Positions 7,749 through 16,680 of a DNA stretch of 40,610 nt are shown here, one piece after another; positions within the stretch are counted from its first letter, which is position 1; each line of letters starts with the position of its first letter. The stretch is from Clostridiales bacterium. Its GTDB lineage: Bacteria; Bacillota; Clostridia; Saccharofermentanales; Saccharofermentanaceae. The translations under genes and the position numbers were made by a program. The stretch spans positions 1 to 40,610 of the forward strand of contig JAFZPJ010000056.1 in the NCBI GenBank assembly GCA_017550385.1, in the 5' to 3' direction. The notes under the pieces were generated by a model. The model was not told where the DNA came from, did not search any database, and saw only the letters and a program-made list of their open reading frames with translations.

Positions 7749-9536
7749 ATGACAAAAGGCGCAAAGAACTTATTAGCGGTATTCGCGGTACTGTGTCTCG
7801 GTCTGCTGGTGGTAGGACTGGTGCTGATCGCGAGAAACATCATCAGATTCCCGGCACCTGCAGAAGAACCTGCATTGGAGTCTGCCGAGTCTGCCCCGAT
7901 GCCTTCGGAGTCTGAGACCGCAGCTGAGACCACAGAGACAAAGCCTGCGTCTTCGGAGACGAAGATCGCCGTGTTCCAGACCAGCGATATCCACGGATAC
8001 ATAATGGATACCACGAGCGGCGACGAGAGTACTTTCGAGTACAGGCTTGCATACATTGCCAAGATCTTTGAAGATGCGAGGGATTCGGACGAGTATGACG
8101 ATGTCCTGCTCATCGACGGCGGAGATATCTATCAGGGCTGTCCCGTGTCTAACCTTACCGACGGTGCAGTCATGAAAGCCGCTTTTGATCTTATGGGCTA
8201 CGATGCAGTTGCACTCGGAAACCATGAATTCGATTGGGACGTTGATGTTTATGCTGCCGATGAGGACGGGACAATGCCTGCATATGAGATAGGTGATTAT
8301 TCGGGTGATCCCGACATCCCCGTTATCGCAGCCGACCTTTACAGTGCATCCGGCGATGAGAAAGTATCCTTTACACAGGACTATGTGATCGTCGAGAAAG
8401 CGGGATACCGTATCGCTTTGATCGGTTATATCCCGGATTATTCAAACAAGATCATGACATCGAAGATAAAGGATTATGAGATAAAAGATGACATGGAAGA
8501 ATTCTCTGCTCTTGTCAAAGAGATCAACGAGAAAGAAACCCCTGACGTTACCATTGTCGTAGCTCACGAATATCCAGTGGATGTTGCCAATGCTCTTGAC
8601 CCCGATGACGTAGATCTCGTAACCGGCGGCCACAAACACGACGGCATCTGCGGAATAGCAGACAGCGGGATCCCATATATTCAGGGAGACTGTTATGCGA
8701 AGGGCTACTCGAGCGCAGTCATCGTTATAGACAGTGAAGGAAACGTAAGTATCGAAGACCTTATGGCTGTTTCCATAACCGAAGAGCCGGAACTTCTCTA
8801 CGATACGCCTGATAATGCTGACAATTTTGATCCCGATATCCTTGCGCTGTCACACGCCGCATGGGATTCCATCAGCGACGAGATGAGCGAGGTTCTCGGA
8901 TACATCGATTCGAGCATAGAGAAGAAGGGTTACATCGACGGACCGACAACTACGGGCGGCAACTTCATTACAGGCCTTATGCTCGAATACATGGAAGATG
9001 AAGGCGTTGTTGCAGCGTTCTATAACAGAGGCGGCGTGCGAGCTGATTTCGTTGTGCCCGAAGGCGAGACGATGGAGATCACTGTAGGGGATATCTATGC
9101 TGTCAGCCCGTTCAACAACATATGGCTCGTTTACGATCTGACCGGAGAAGAACTTGCCCAGCAGATCGAGAACGGTTTTATCGAATCCAACTACGGTGAC
9201 CAGGTATCCGGTCTTACCTACGAATACTATGATTACGGCACTGAGGAAGAGCCTGACGTTGTGATCGTCAGCATTACCCTTGATGACGGAACCGAAGTAG
9301 ATATCGACGGCAAGGATCCCATCTACAGGGTAGTCGTATCCAATTACAGCGCTACGCTCGAAGGAAGCGTTTTCGAAGGCAAGACGCCGGTGTTCCCGGA
9401 GGCCGATGCTCCGATAGACAACCAGGCCTTGATCGAGCTGCTACGCGACAGGCGCGACAGCGGTGAGGAGCAGATCCCGACCGATACGAGTCCGAGGGGC
9501 ACATGCCTCAACGCTGCTGACGAGAAGGCGGCATAA
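7749..9536 (+). CDS. Membrane-anchored 5'-nucleotidase / cyclic phosphodiesterase (UshA/YfkN type)
   Basis: A 595-residue extracytoplasmic metallophosphoesterase. An N-terminal hydrophobic helix (residues about 8-30, ending in ARN) is either an uncleaved anchor or a signal peptide. A Ser/Glu/Thr-rich linker follows. The metallophosphatase domain shows SDIHG (D80, H82), DGGD, GNHEFD (N158, H159), VAHE and GGHKHDG (H295, H297), a full set of metal ligands. The C-terminal 5'-nucleotidase domain shows NRGGVRADF and the DIYAVSPFNN substrate-pocket loop. Known family role: hydrolysing extracellular nucleotides or 2',3'-cyclic nucleotides for nucleoside and phosphate salvage. AGAGGTG seven bases upstream supports this start. 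The family is well known; the exact substrate is not readable. Confidence 0.93.
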   Translation: MTKGAKNLLAVFAVLCLGLLVVGLVLIARNIIRFPAPAEEPALESAESAPMPSESETAAETTETKPASSETKIAVFQTSDIHGYIMDTTSGDESTFEYRLAYIAKIFEDARDSDEYDDVLLIDGGDIYQGCPVSNLTDGAVMKAAFDLMGYDAVALGNHEFDWDVDVYAADEDGTMPAYEIGDYSGDPDIPVIAADLYSASGDEKVSFTQDYVIVEKAGYRIALIGYIPDYSNKIMTSKIKDYEIKDDMEEFSALVKEINEKETPDVTIVVAHEYPVDVANALDPDDVDLVTGGHKHDGICGIADSGIPYIQGDCYAKGYSSAVIVIDSEGNVSIEDLMAVSITEEPELLYDTPDNADNFDPDILALSHAAWDSISDEMSEVLGYIDSSIEKKGYIDGPTTTGGNFITGLMLEYMEDEGVVAAFYNRGGVRADFVVPEGETMEITVGDIYAVSPFNNIWLVYDLTGEELAQQIENGFIESNYGDQVSGLTYEYYDYGTEEEPDVVIVSITLDDGTEVDIDGKDPIYRVVVSNYSATLEGSVFEGKTPVFPEADAPIDNQALIELLRDRRDSGEEQIPTDTSPRGTCLNAADEKAA

Positions 9537-9547
9537 AGCAATAAAAG

Positions 9548-9569
9548 ACGGCCGGAGCGATCCGGCCGT
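9548..9569. terminator. Intrinsic terminator, best on the minus strand
   Basis: A 9-bp stem ACGGCCGGA / TCCGGCCGT with GCGA loop. The minus strand continues CTTTTAT, so it ends the STAS/RsbW/SpoIIE operon. The plus side (TCGTTATCTT) is weaker but may also stop the 5'-nucleotidase transcript. Confidence 0.8.
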
Positions 9570-9596
9570 TCGTTATCTTCGGGTCAAGCCCTCGTA

Positions 9597-9896
9597 TTAC
9601 TCGATGGTGAGGATATCGGAGAAGCCCGTTACATCGAAGATCTCCTTGACCTCTGCAGAAGCGTTCGTGATGACCATCGTGCCCTGCTTGTTCATAGTCT
9701 TCTGTGACGACAGGAGGACTCTGAGGCCTGCACTGGAGATGTACTCGAGCTTGCCTAAGTCAAACTTGAGATCCGTTACACCGTCAAGAGATGCCTTGAG
9801 CTGTTCTTCGAGCATGGGAGCAGTCGTGGTGTCGAGTCTTCCTTCGAGGACGAAGCTGAGCGCGCTGCCGTTAGCATTCTTCGTAATGTTCAACAT
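9597..9896 (-). CDS. STAS-domain anti-sigma factor antagonist
   Basis: A 99-residue SpoIIAA/RsbV-like protein consisting of one STAS domain. The phosphorylation region reads YISSAGLRVL; by alignment with SpoIIAA (DSSGL) the phosphoserine should be S54. An AGGAGG site lies just upstream. It is the last gene of a three-gene minus-strand operon after an RsbW-like kinase and a SpoIIE phosphatase, which makes a complete partner-switching set: kinase phosphorylates, phosphatase restores, and the free form sequesters the kinase. No sigma factor is encoded nearby, so the output may be elsewhere or not a sigma factor. Confidence 0.93.
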   Translation of the reverse strand: MLNITKNANGSALSFVLEGRLDTTTAPMLEEQLKASLDGVTDLKFDLGKLEYISSAGLRVLLSSQKTMNKQGTMVITNASAEVKEIFDVTGFSDILTIE

Positions 9897-9930
9897 GGTA
9901 ATTCCTCCTGTATCTGTAATTAAATATATA

Positions 9931-10338
9931 TCAGAAATCCTTCCGGACGGTCAACCGGTTCTTGCCGTCCTTATACTCGTACGACACCTCGTCCATGCTC
10001 TTCTTGACCATGAAGATGCCGAGGCCGCCGATGGGCCTGTCTTCTGCAGACAGCGAGATATCGGGGTCTTCGTTCTCCAGGGGGTTATAAGGTATCCCGC
10101 TGTCCTCGAAAACGATCTTAACGCTTCTCGCGCTGCTGTCTGCTTCGACCTCTATCAGGGCATCGCCTTCGCCTTCGGGATATGCGTAGTTCGCGATGTT
10201 GACGAAGAGCTCTTCTATCGCTATGTCTATCTGCATCTGTTCTTTTGCCTTGCAGCCTGCTTCCTCAAGGATCGTATCCGCGAAGGATAAGACACGGTCG
10301 AGCTGTGAGATGTCAGCTTTTACAGTAAGTTGTGCCAT
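9931..10338 (-). CDS. RsbW-like serine kinase / anti-sigma regulatory factor
   Basis: A 135-residue GHKL (HATPase_c_2) protein. The N box reads EELFVNIANYAY, the G1-like box FEDSGIPYNP, and the G2 box IGGLGIFMVKKSMD, all well kept, so ATP binding is expected. The start is one base after the stop of the SpoIIE gene, so the two are translated together. Family role: it phosphorylates the STAS partner encoded 34 bp downstream and binds a target, classically a sigma factor. Which target cannot be told from this window. Confidence 0.92.
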   Translation of the reverse strand: MAQLTVKADISQLDRVLSFADTILEEAGCKAKEQMQIDIAIEELFVNIANYAYPEGEGDALIEVEADSSARSVKIVFEDSGIPYNPLENEDPDISLSAEDRPIGGLGIFMVKKSMDEVSYEYKDGKNRLTVRKDF

Positions 10339-10339
10339 G

Positions 10340-11881
10340 TCATAGCTCCTCTCCGATGTACTTCATGCAGAGCATCGTAATGTCGTCGAACTGCTGGGCG
10401 CCGCCTGTGAACTTGTTGATCGCGTCCTTAACGTTCCGGTCGAGCGACGAGACGTCACCTTCGTAAGGAAGGTTGATCGCATCGAGCATCCTGTCTTCGC
10501 CGAAGAACTCGTTGCTGCCGTTGGTGGCTTCCGTAACGCCGTCCGTATATACATATATCATATCACCCGGATTAAGAGTCAGCTGCTTCTCTTTGTAGGG
10601 GATGCCTTCCATGCAGCCGAGCGGAGGCGAGTGGTGTTCCTTGATGAGTTCAAACTTGCCGTCCTTCCTCTTGATGGCGGGATACTCGTGTCCTGCGTTG
10701 GCATATCTGAGTTCGCCCGTAGAGATCGTCAAAACGCCGATCCAGACAGTTACGAACATGCCGAGTTCGTTGCCTTCGCAGAGCTGGTCGTTAACGGTGG
10801 AGAGGATCTTCGCACAATCGTCGAAGTCGGTAAGTCCTCTGTTCTTGATGAGTGTCTTGGTGACCATCATCATGAGCGCCGCGGGGATACCTTTGCCCGA
10901 TACGTCTGCTATCGTGATGACGAGGTGGTCGCTGTCAGGCATATAGAAATCGTAGAAGTCGCCGCCGACTTCTTTTGCTGCCGTCATGGATGCGTACAGA
11001 TCGAATTCTTTCCTGTCGGGATACGGAGGGAAGATATGGGGAAGCATGTTCTCCTGGATGGAGTTGGCCATACGGAGCTCGTTCTCCGATATCGATCTCT
11101 CCCTGCTCTGGAAAACGTTCAGCACGCAGTACATCAGGAGCAGCACGAGCATGATCACGGGGCTCGACAGCGACAGTCCGTAAGTGAAGACCGTGAGTAT
11201 GCCGATCGCAAGCGGGAAGAAAGCGTAGAGGAATAATGTTACTACCTGATATTTCTTGAACCTTCTCCTGGCCAGGAACACCAGGATGAGAGTAAGTATC
11301 ATGGTGACGTATGCATAGACGTTCGAGAGCAGATACCAGTCGCCGCGCGAATAGACGCCGTCGGGACTTATCGTGTAGTAGAAACCGAAGTACAGGTTGA
11401 CGACCCTTATGACTGCTGCAAGTGCCAGCCCGCAGGAGAGAATGACATTGATCGTCTTTAGATTCTTATGCTCCAATCCGAGATAGGTTATGACATATCT
11501 CCAGAACAGGAATGCCAGTACCGGTGCGCACATGTAGTACAGGGCGTTGGCGGCGGAGTTTACCATGATCTGATCCGCGTCGCCGTCGACGAGCCAGCAG
11601 ACTTCGTCAAGGAAAGAGCCGCAGAAACACGTGAAAAGCAGGAGAAGATAGTAATTCAGGTTCTCTTCGTTCTTGGACTTGTCGACGACGCTGCAGATGA
11701 AAAGGACATATCCCAATGCCATGCTGCATATATCGGCAGATACGTTGACAATGCTGACAGTCGGAAGACCTCCGCCGATAAGCACCTGCTCGAACTTATA
11801 TATGCCGAGCACTATCGTGAAGATAAAGAACAATGATGCCAGGACGGCACTGAACTGGAATTGTTTCTTACCTATGGACAT
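10340..11881 (-). CDS. Membrane SpoIIE-family PP2C phosphatase
   Basis: A 513-residue protein. The N-terminal half has about seven or eight hydrophobic segments, resembling 7TM sensor regions. After a short linker (SRERSISENELRMANSIQ) follows a PPM/SpoIIE domain with GGDFYDF, DVSGKG, YANAGHEYP, YTDGVTEA and DDIT. These contain the metal-binding aspartates. It should dephosphorylate the STAS protein in response to a membrane-perceived signal. An in-frame GTG at 11887 is possible, but AGAGG five bases before the ATG at 11881 favours the latter. An exact TATAAT (11910-11915 on the minus strand) precedes it, though I see no good -35. Confidence 0.92.
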   Translation of the reverse strand: MSIGKKQFQFSAVLASLFFIFTIVLGIYKFEQVLIGGGLPTVSIVNVSADICSMALGYVLFICSVVDKSKNEENLNYYLLLLFTCFCGSFLDEVCWLVDGDADQIMVNSAANALYYMCAPVLAFLFWRYVITYLGLEHKNLKTINVILSCGLALAAVIRVVNLYFGFYYTISPDGVYSRGDWYLLSNVYAYVTMILTLILVFLARRRFKKYQVVTLFLYAFFPLAIGILTVFTYGLSLSSPVIMLVLLLMYCVLNVFQSRERSISENELRMANSIQENMLPHIFPPYPDRKEFDLYASMTAAKEVGGDFYDFYMPDSDHLVITIADVSGKGIPAALMMMVTKTLIKNRGLTDFDDCAKILSTVNDQLCEGNELGMFVTVWIGVLTISTGELRYANAGHEYPAIKRKDGKFELIKEHHSPPLGCMEGIPYKEKQLTLNPGDMIYVYTDGVTEATNGSNEFFGEDRMLDAINLPYEGDVSSLDRNVKDAINKFTGGAQQFDDITMLCMKYIGEEL

Positions 11882-12044
11882 ATTCACCTCTGTAATCCTT
11901 TATAAAGTGATTATAAACCTTGACGTTAAGAGCGTTGATTTCAAAACAGTAAACTTTTATTGAAGAACAATGCCGGAACGCCTTGCTCCCAAGGGCTCTG
12001 TGATATCATCTCCATAAAGAAACTTATGACAGGCGGTACAGGGA

Positions 12045-12599
12045 ATGATCTTATTCATCAATTGTTGTGTTCGCAGTGATTCCAGGACGAAGAGACTGGC
12101 TGATGCTTTCCTTGGGCTTCTCGATGGCGAGGTGGAAGAACTCAGGCTTGAAGACGTGGATTTCCCCTTAACGGATGAGAAGTATCTTGTAAGAAGAGAT
12201 GCGCTGATAGCGCAGGAGAAGTTCGATGATCCCCTTTTCGCGATGGCAAGGCAGTTCGCGGAAGCGGATAAGATAGTGATCGCGGCACCGTACTGGGACC
12301 TGTCTTTTCCTGCCTCGCTCAAGCAGTATATCGAACACATCAACGTGCTCGGCATAACATTCCTGTATACGCCGCAGGGCACGCCCGAGGGCCTTTGCAA
12401 AGCGACTGACCTGTACTACATAACGACGGCGGGCGGCGCTTTCTGTCCCGAAGAATTCGGGTACGGATACATCAAGACTCTCGCGGAGAATTTCTACGGC
12501 ATCAAGAATACCCGCATGATATCCGCACAAGGTCTCGATATCTACGGCGCAGATCCGGAGAAGATAATAGACGAGGCGATACAAAAGCTCGAGCTGTAA
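12045..12599 (+). CDS. Flavodoxin-fold NAD(P)H oxidoreductase (AzoR/Flavodoxin_2 type)
   Basis: A 184-residue FMN-dependent oxidoreductase of the Flavodoxin_2 family. Visible are the N-terminal beta strand and phosphate loop (LFINCCVRSDSRTKRLA), APYWDLSFPASLKQYIEHI, typical of the flavin-binding region of AzoR/NQO-like proteins, and TTAGGAF near the isoalloxazine site. The fold family fits two-electron reduction of quinones, azo or nitro compounds. The ATG follows an ACAGGGA site. It is convergent with cstA, only 4 bp apart at the 3' ends, with no visible terminator. Confidence 0.85.
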   Translation: MILFINCCVRSDSRTKRLADAFLGLLDGEVEELRLEDVDFPLTDEKYLVRRDALIAQEKFDDPLFAMARQFAEADKIVIAAPYWDLSFPASLKQYIEHINVLGITFLYTPQGTPEGLCKATDLYYITTAGGAFCPEEFGYGYIKTLAENFYGIKNTRMISAQGLDIYGADPEKIIDEAIQKLEL

Positions 12600-12603
12600 T
12601 GAT

Positions 12604-14025
12604 TCAAACAGCGCGGCTGCCTTTCTTGGCAGTGATGAACACATAGACGGCGAACGATATGGCCGCCGCAGTGATCCCCACGGGATAACCTATGGATGTC
12701 GACAGTTTGAAGCCTTCCTGGGCGACTAATATGTATGTGACGGATACTGCCGTCATGAATGCCGCGGGAAGTGCGGTAAGCAGTGATGTAAGCCTGTTCT
12801 TGTTCGACTTCAGAAGATAAGACGTCGCGACCCAGAGTGCGATCATCGCGAGGGTCTGGTTGCTCCACGAGAAGTATCTCCAAAGCACGTTGAAGTCGAG
12901 CTGCGTAAGCACCGCGCTTACTCCGAGCAGAGGGATGGTGATAAGGAGTCTGTATCCGATCTTCTTCTGATCGAGCTTGGTCCATTCCGCGAGGATCAGA
13001 CGTGCGCTCCTGAACGCCGTATCGCCCGAAGTGATAGGGCAGACGACAACGCCGACTATCGCGAGCACGCCGCCCACATTGCCGAGCATGGTCTCGCTGA
13101 TCTCATATACGACGCCCGACTGCCCCGAAGCCGTGAGCGCTTCCTGAAGGACTTGCGTGCTGCCGTAGAAAGCGACGCCTGCTGCGGCCCAGATGAGAGC
13201 GATGACCGATTCGATCATCATGGCACCGTAGAATACCTTGCGGCCTTCTTTCTCGCCCGTGATGCATTTTGCCATCATCGGTGACTGCGTCGCATGGAAA
13301 CCCGAGATCGCACCGCATGCCACTGTGATGAACATGAACGGCCAGATCGGAAGGCCTTCGGGATTAAGGTTAGCGAGCGTGAGTTCCGGGATAGTGTACT
13401 GAGGGAGGAAGATCATGCCGCCTGCGATAGAGACCGCCATGATGATGAGTATCACGCCGAATATGGGGTAGAGCTTGCCGATGATCTTATCTATCGGAAG
13501 CAGGGTCGCTAACACATAGTAGATGAGGATCACGATGATCCAGAATGTATTGCCGAGGCCTTCGGGCGTAAGGCTCGAGATGAGCGCTGCCGGGCTTGTG
13601 ACGAAGACCGTTCCGGTAAGAAGGAGGAGCAGGATCGAGAATACGCGCATGATGTACAGTGCGGGCTTGCCGAGGTAGATGCCGGAGAGCTCTGCGATCG
13701 AAGCGCCGTTATGCCTTTCGGATATCATGCCGCACATATAATCGTGTACCGCGCCGCCTAAGATAGAGCCGAAGACTATCCACAGGAATACTACGGGACC
13801 GAAGCACGCACCCATCAGAGCGCCGAAGATAGGGCCTGTTCCCGCGATATTCAGAAGCTGAATAAGCAGTGCCTTCCAGGTTTTGATGGGAACGAAGTCA
13901 ACACCGTCACCCATCGCGACCGCAGGTGTCGTCCTGTCATCCGGCCCGAAGACCTTCTCGGTCAGGAGACCGTACGTAAAGAAACCGATAACCAGTACTG
14001 CTAATGCGATGATGAATGTGATCAT
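12604..14025 (-). CDS. cstA: Carbon starvation protein CstA family transporter
   Basis: A 473-residue polytopic membrane protein with the hallmark CstA blocks: IAGTGPIFGALMGACFGPVVFLWI, GSILGGAVHDYMCGMISERHNGASIAEL, GFHATQSPMMAKCITGE, and ITSGDTAFRSARLILAEW. The length fits the short Firmicutes form. Members import peptides or pyruvate during carbon limitation. The start ATG overlaps the stop of the upstream GH5 gene (ATGA), so both are co-translated. Whether this copy carries pyruvate or peptides cannot be told. Confidence 0.93.
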   Translation of the reverse strand: MITFIIALAVLVIGFFTYGLLTEKVFGPDDRTTPAVAMGDGVDFVPIKTWKALLIQLLNIAGTGPIFGALMGACFGPVVFLWIVFGSILGGAVHDYMCGMISERHNGASIAELSGIYLGKPALYIMRVFSILLLLLTGTVFVTSPAALISSLTPEGLGNTFWIIVILIYYVLATLLPIDKIIGKLYPIFGVILIIMAVSIAGGMIFLPQYTIPELTLANLNPEGLPIWPFMFITVACGAISGFHATQSPMMAKCITGEKEGRKVFYGAMMIESVIALIWAAAGVAFYGSTQVLQEALTASGQSGVVYEISETMLGNVGGVLAIVGVVVCPITSGDTAFRSARLILAEWTKLDQKKIGYRLLITIPLLGVSAVLTQLDFNVLWRYFSWSNQTLAMIALWVATSYLLKSNKNRLTSLLTALPAAFMTAVSVTYILVAQEGFKLSTSIGYPVGITAAAISFAVYVFITAKKGSRAV

Positions 14026-15170
14026 GTGTCCAACAACTCCTTTATAAAGGAATACTTCTCTTCATCCCAGGTCTTGAAGTCATCTTTAAGAAGACCGCCG
14101 GTATCGGGCGATTCAGGGTTAAGGCACCAGACGGCAAACCCCAGTCTGTATTCCGATATGAGCCTTCTTGATTCCTTCAGCCACTTCATGGTGACTTCAT
14201 CCATGAATCCGCCCCATTCTCCTATGAAGACAGGAGCGATATCCTCTTCAACTATGTACAGCCACAAATCGTGCCAGGCATCCTTATACAGTGAATCGTA
14301 AGTATAGTCTTTCTCAAACCAGGGCTGCATGAACACGGTAGGTCCGTATTCGTGAACGGAGTAGACGATCTGCCTGTTGCGTTCCTGAGAACCGAGGTCA
14401 ATAGGATGGTTCCTCACGCCCATAAGGTTGCCGCCCCACCAGGTGTTGATGTAGTCAGCCTCATCGGCAGACGAATAGTCGTTGGCGGCAATATCTTTCG
14501 GGTACACCTGAACGCCTTCTATAACGACGAGTGCATCAGGGTCGTTATCCAGAACGGTCCCGGCTGCTTCCTGCGCAAAACGCTTCCAGTTGTCTGCTCT
14601 GTCAGAATCATTCCATACTGCATGCAGAGGCTCTTCTGCCTTGCCGTGCGGTTCGTTCTTGATGTCATAGGCGACGACCGCGCAGTTGTTCTTGTACCTT
14701 CCGGCGATCCAGCCGAGTGCGGACTTAAATTGATGTTCATCTATCTTTGACGTATACCACAGAGGATACATGTGTCCGTTCAGATCAGTCTCGGCAGAAT
14801 GAATATCGATCATTACTCTCATTCCGAGTGAGCCTGAGATGCTTATGACCGTATCGAATACATCAAGACTTGTCTTGCCGATAAGTTCGGGATTGATCGC
14901 AGGGTCAAACCGGGCATGGGGATAATTGCCGTTCATCCATGAGAGCAGCAGCTCACAAGATACGGGTATCCTCAGAAGGTCGAATCCGCGGCGGGATATC
15001 TCATACATCATCCCCTTGAGATTGCATCTGTCCAGTCCGCCGGGCGCATTGTCGCCGGTGTTGAATCCGAACCAGTTGATACCCTTGAACCGGACTTCGT
15101 TTCCGGCTATATCGATTATCCTGCTCCCGTTTGTAGTAAGCTTGCCTGATATGTTTGTTCCGTTCTTCAT
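14022..15170 (-). CDS. Glycoside hydrolase family 5, predicted cytoplasmic
   Basis: A 382-residue GH5 (cellulase superfamily) enzyme, a retaining beta-glycosidase. The acid/base is E173 in KNEPHG and the nucleophile E318 in GEWGG; RIPVS, DIHSAE and VHEYGP are further active-site stretches. The frame is open to 15308, but the ATG at 15170 (MKNGTNISGKL) suits the domain start, with AAGGGGA upstream at a rather long spacing. No signal peptide is seen from either start, so it probably acts on imported oligosaccharides. It is translationally coupled to cstA. Exact substrate (cellodextrin, mannan, glucan) is not decided by sequence reading. Confidence 0.88.
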   Translation of the reverse strand: MKNGTNISGKLTTNGSRIIDIAGNEVRFKGINWFGFNTGDNAPGGLDRCNLKGMMYEISRRGFDLLRIPVSCELLLSWMNGNYPHARFDPAINPELIGKTSLDVFDTVISISGSLGMRVMIDIHSAETDLNGHMYPLWYTSKIDEHQFKSALGWIAGRYKNNCAVVAYDIKNEPHGKAEEPLHAVWNDSDRADNWKRFAQEAAGTVLDNDPDALVVIEGVQVYPKDIAANDYSSADEADYINTWWGGNLMGVRNHPIDLGSQERNRQIVYSVHEYGPTVFMQPWFEKDYTYDSLYKDAWHDLWLYIVEEDIAPVFIGEWGGFMDEVTMKWLKESRRLISEYRLGFAVWCLNPESPDTGGLLKDDFKTWDEEKYSFIKELLDT

Positions 15171-15333
15171 CAGATGCCGCTTCCCCTTGTAAAAGATAAC
15201 TTCATTATGCGCCTTTTTACGGCTTTGGGGCGTTAGTGCAAGGAAATTATACAAACAGTTAATATTATCAAAATGGAAATTTAAATATCTTAAAGCTACA
15301 ATCTTCATATAAGAAACCGAAGGGTGAAATGCA
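15171..15333. promoter_or_regulatory. Divergent promoter region, GH5 / radical SAM
   Basis: On the minus strand TATAAT (15246-15251) with TTTTGA 16 bp upstream is a likely GH5 promoter, giving a leader of about 70 nt. On the plus strand AAGGGTGA is the ribosome site for 15334; TACAAT near 15297 is a possible -10 without a good -35. Confidence 0.4.
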
Positions 15334-16680
15334 ATGAAGGAAGTCTTCTTACTGGTGCGTCCGTATTACGGCGTGAACATCCATACTGATGCACAGGGCG
15401 AGTACGGGACCGTGCTCCACAGTAATGATGTCTTTCCGGACCTTCCGCTCATCAATGCCGCTACCATCCTCAATCAGTCTGAAGACCACGATGTTATCGT
15501 TCTCGACGCTTATGCCGAGAATAAGATGCTTCCTGATACTCTCCTGAAGACGATCGCTTCTATGTCTTGCGATAAGATCGTCATCAAGACCACTGCGGCA
15601 TCGGTAAGAAGCGATATCGAGCTGGTAAGAAGGATCAAGATGAGTTCTCCTGATAGCTATGTCATCGTCTCAGGGCAGGTCGTAAGCGATCTTGAGGACT
15701 GGCTTAAAGCAAACAGCGCCGCGGACCAGATCGTAACCGAGCCTCTCGACAAATACATCTACAGATATGTAAATCACAGGAACGGTACGGTAAACGACAT
15801 GCCGACGCCTGACTATTCACTCGTTAACTACAGGGCATACACGGATGACAACGGACGCGTAAGACTGACCATACAGGCTAGCCGCAGCTGCCCGATGCAC
15901 TGCACTTACTGCCCTTACACCAAGTATTACGGTGCGTATGAGTCCAGAGATGTCGACAAGGTCATGGAAGACATCAGATCTCTGGTATCGCTGGGTGCGG
16001 AGATCATCCAGTTCAGGGATCAGTTCTTCACCTGCGATAAGGAGAAGGTAAAGCAGATATGCCAAAAGATGATCGACGAGGGGATAAAGGTCAGCTGGAT
16101 ATGCGAGACCAAGATCAACAGCATCGATGAAGAACTTGCTAAGCTCATGAAGAAGGCGGGACTTATCCTCGTTTGTTTCGGCGTGGAATCCGGCAACAAA
16201 GAGATCCTTGAGACTTATAACAGCAACAAGGGCGATATCGATACCCAGAAAAGGATCGTAAAGATGCTCAAGGATAAGGGGATCCTTACGATGGCATTCT
16301 ATATCATCGGTTTCCCCGAAGACACATGGGAGACGGTGCATGCAACCTATAGGTGTGCAGAAGAGATAGACAGCGATATCGTGGCGTTCAACGAATACAC
16401 AACGTTCTATTTTGACGGCAAGGAGAACATCGATCCCGGAATATTCCGTCCCTTCGAGAATTCGACCAACGTCGACACTGACTGCAATCTCTCGCGTGAT
16501 GAGATAAGGTATGCCATCGATCTGATAAGCGCGATGTATACGGCCAATCACGACTGCCTGGAGAAGTCCTACACATTCAATCACAAGATAATGTCTGAAT
16601 ACAGGAAGAACATCGCCATGATAGCCGGCTGCGTGGAAGACCTCCAGCTGATGAGCGACAGGTTAAGGCAGATAAGATGA
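15334..16680 (+). CDS. Radical SAM protein (B12-binding-like N-terminus)
   Basis: A 448-residue protein. The Fe-S/SAM motif is SCPMHCTYC, with C186, C190 and C193 (CX3CX2C). The N-terminal about 150 residues have alternating strand-helix spacing and end in VIVSGQVVSDLEDWL, as in BchE/cobalamin-binding-like radical SAM proteins, but the B12 His motif is not evident. FGVESGNKEILETYNS and FYIIGFPEDTWE are typical SAM-domain stretches. AAGGGTGA precedes the ATG. The TGA overlaps the ATG of a MATE transporter, suggesting that the enzyme's product or its control is linked to that exporter. The reaction is unknown. Confidence 0.88.
   Translation: MKEVFLLVRPYYGVNIHTDAQGEYGTVLHSNDVFPDLPLINAATILNQSEDHDVIVLDAYAENKMLPDTLLKTIASMSCDKIVIKTTAASVRSDIELVRRIKMSSPDSYVIVSGQVVSDLEDWLKANSAADQIVTEPLDKYIYRYVNHRNGTVNDMPTPDYSLVNYRAYTDDNGRVRLTIQASRSCPMHCTYCPYTKYYGAYESRDVDKVMEDIRSLVSLGAEIIQFRDQFFTCDKEKVKQICQKMIDEGIKVSWICETKINSIDEELAKLMKKAGLILVCFGVESGNKEILETYNSNKGDIDTQKRIVKMLKDKGILTMAFYIIGFPEDTWETVHATYRCAEEIDSDIVAFNEYTTFYFDGKENIDPGIFRPFENSTNVDTDCNLSRDEIRYAIDLISAMYTANHDCLEKSYTFNHKIMSEYRKNIAMIAGCVEDLQLMSDRLRQIR

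Noticed and set aside
7412-7915. 167-codon plus-strand frame across the regulatory region
   Set aside because: It overlaps promoter, terminator and riboswitch structure and runs into the 5'-nucleotidase in another frame; no Shine-Dalgarno and no motif.
10631-11236. 201-codon open frame antisense to the SpoIIE phosphatase
   Set aside because: Shadow frame with Arg/His/Glu-rich product over a well-supported PP2C domain.
15817-16584. 255-codon open frame antisense to the radical SAM gene
   Set aside because: Codon-bias shadow of a gene with clear CX3CX2C motif; no start context.
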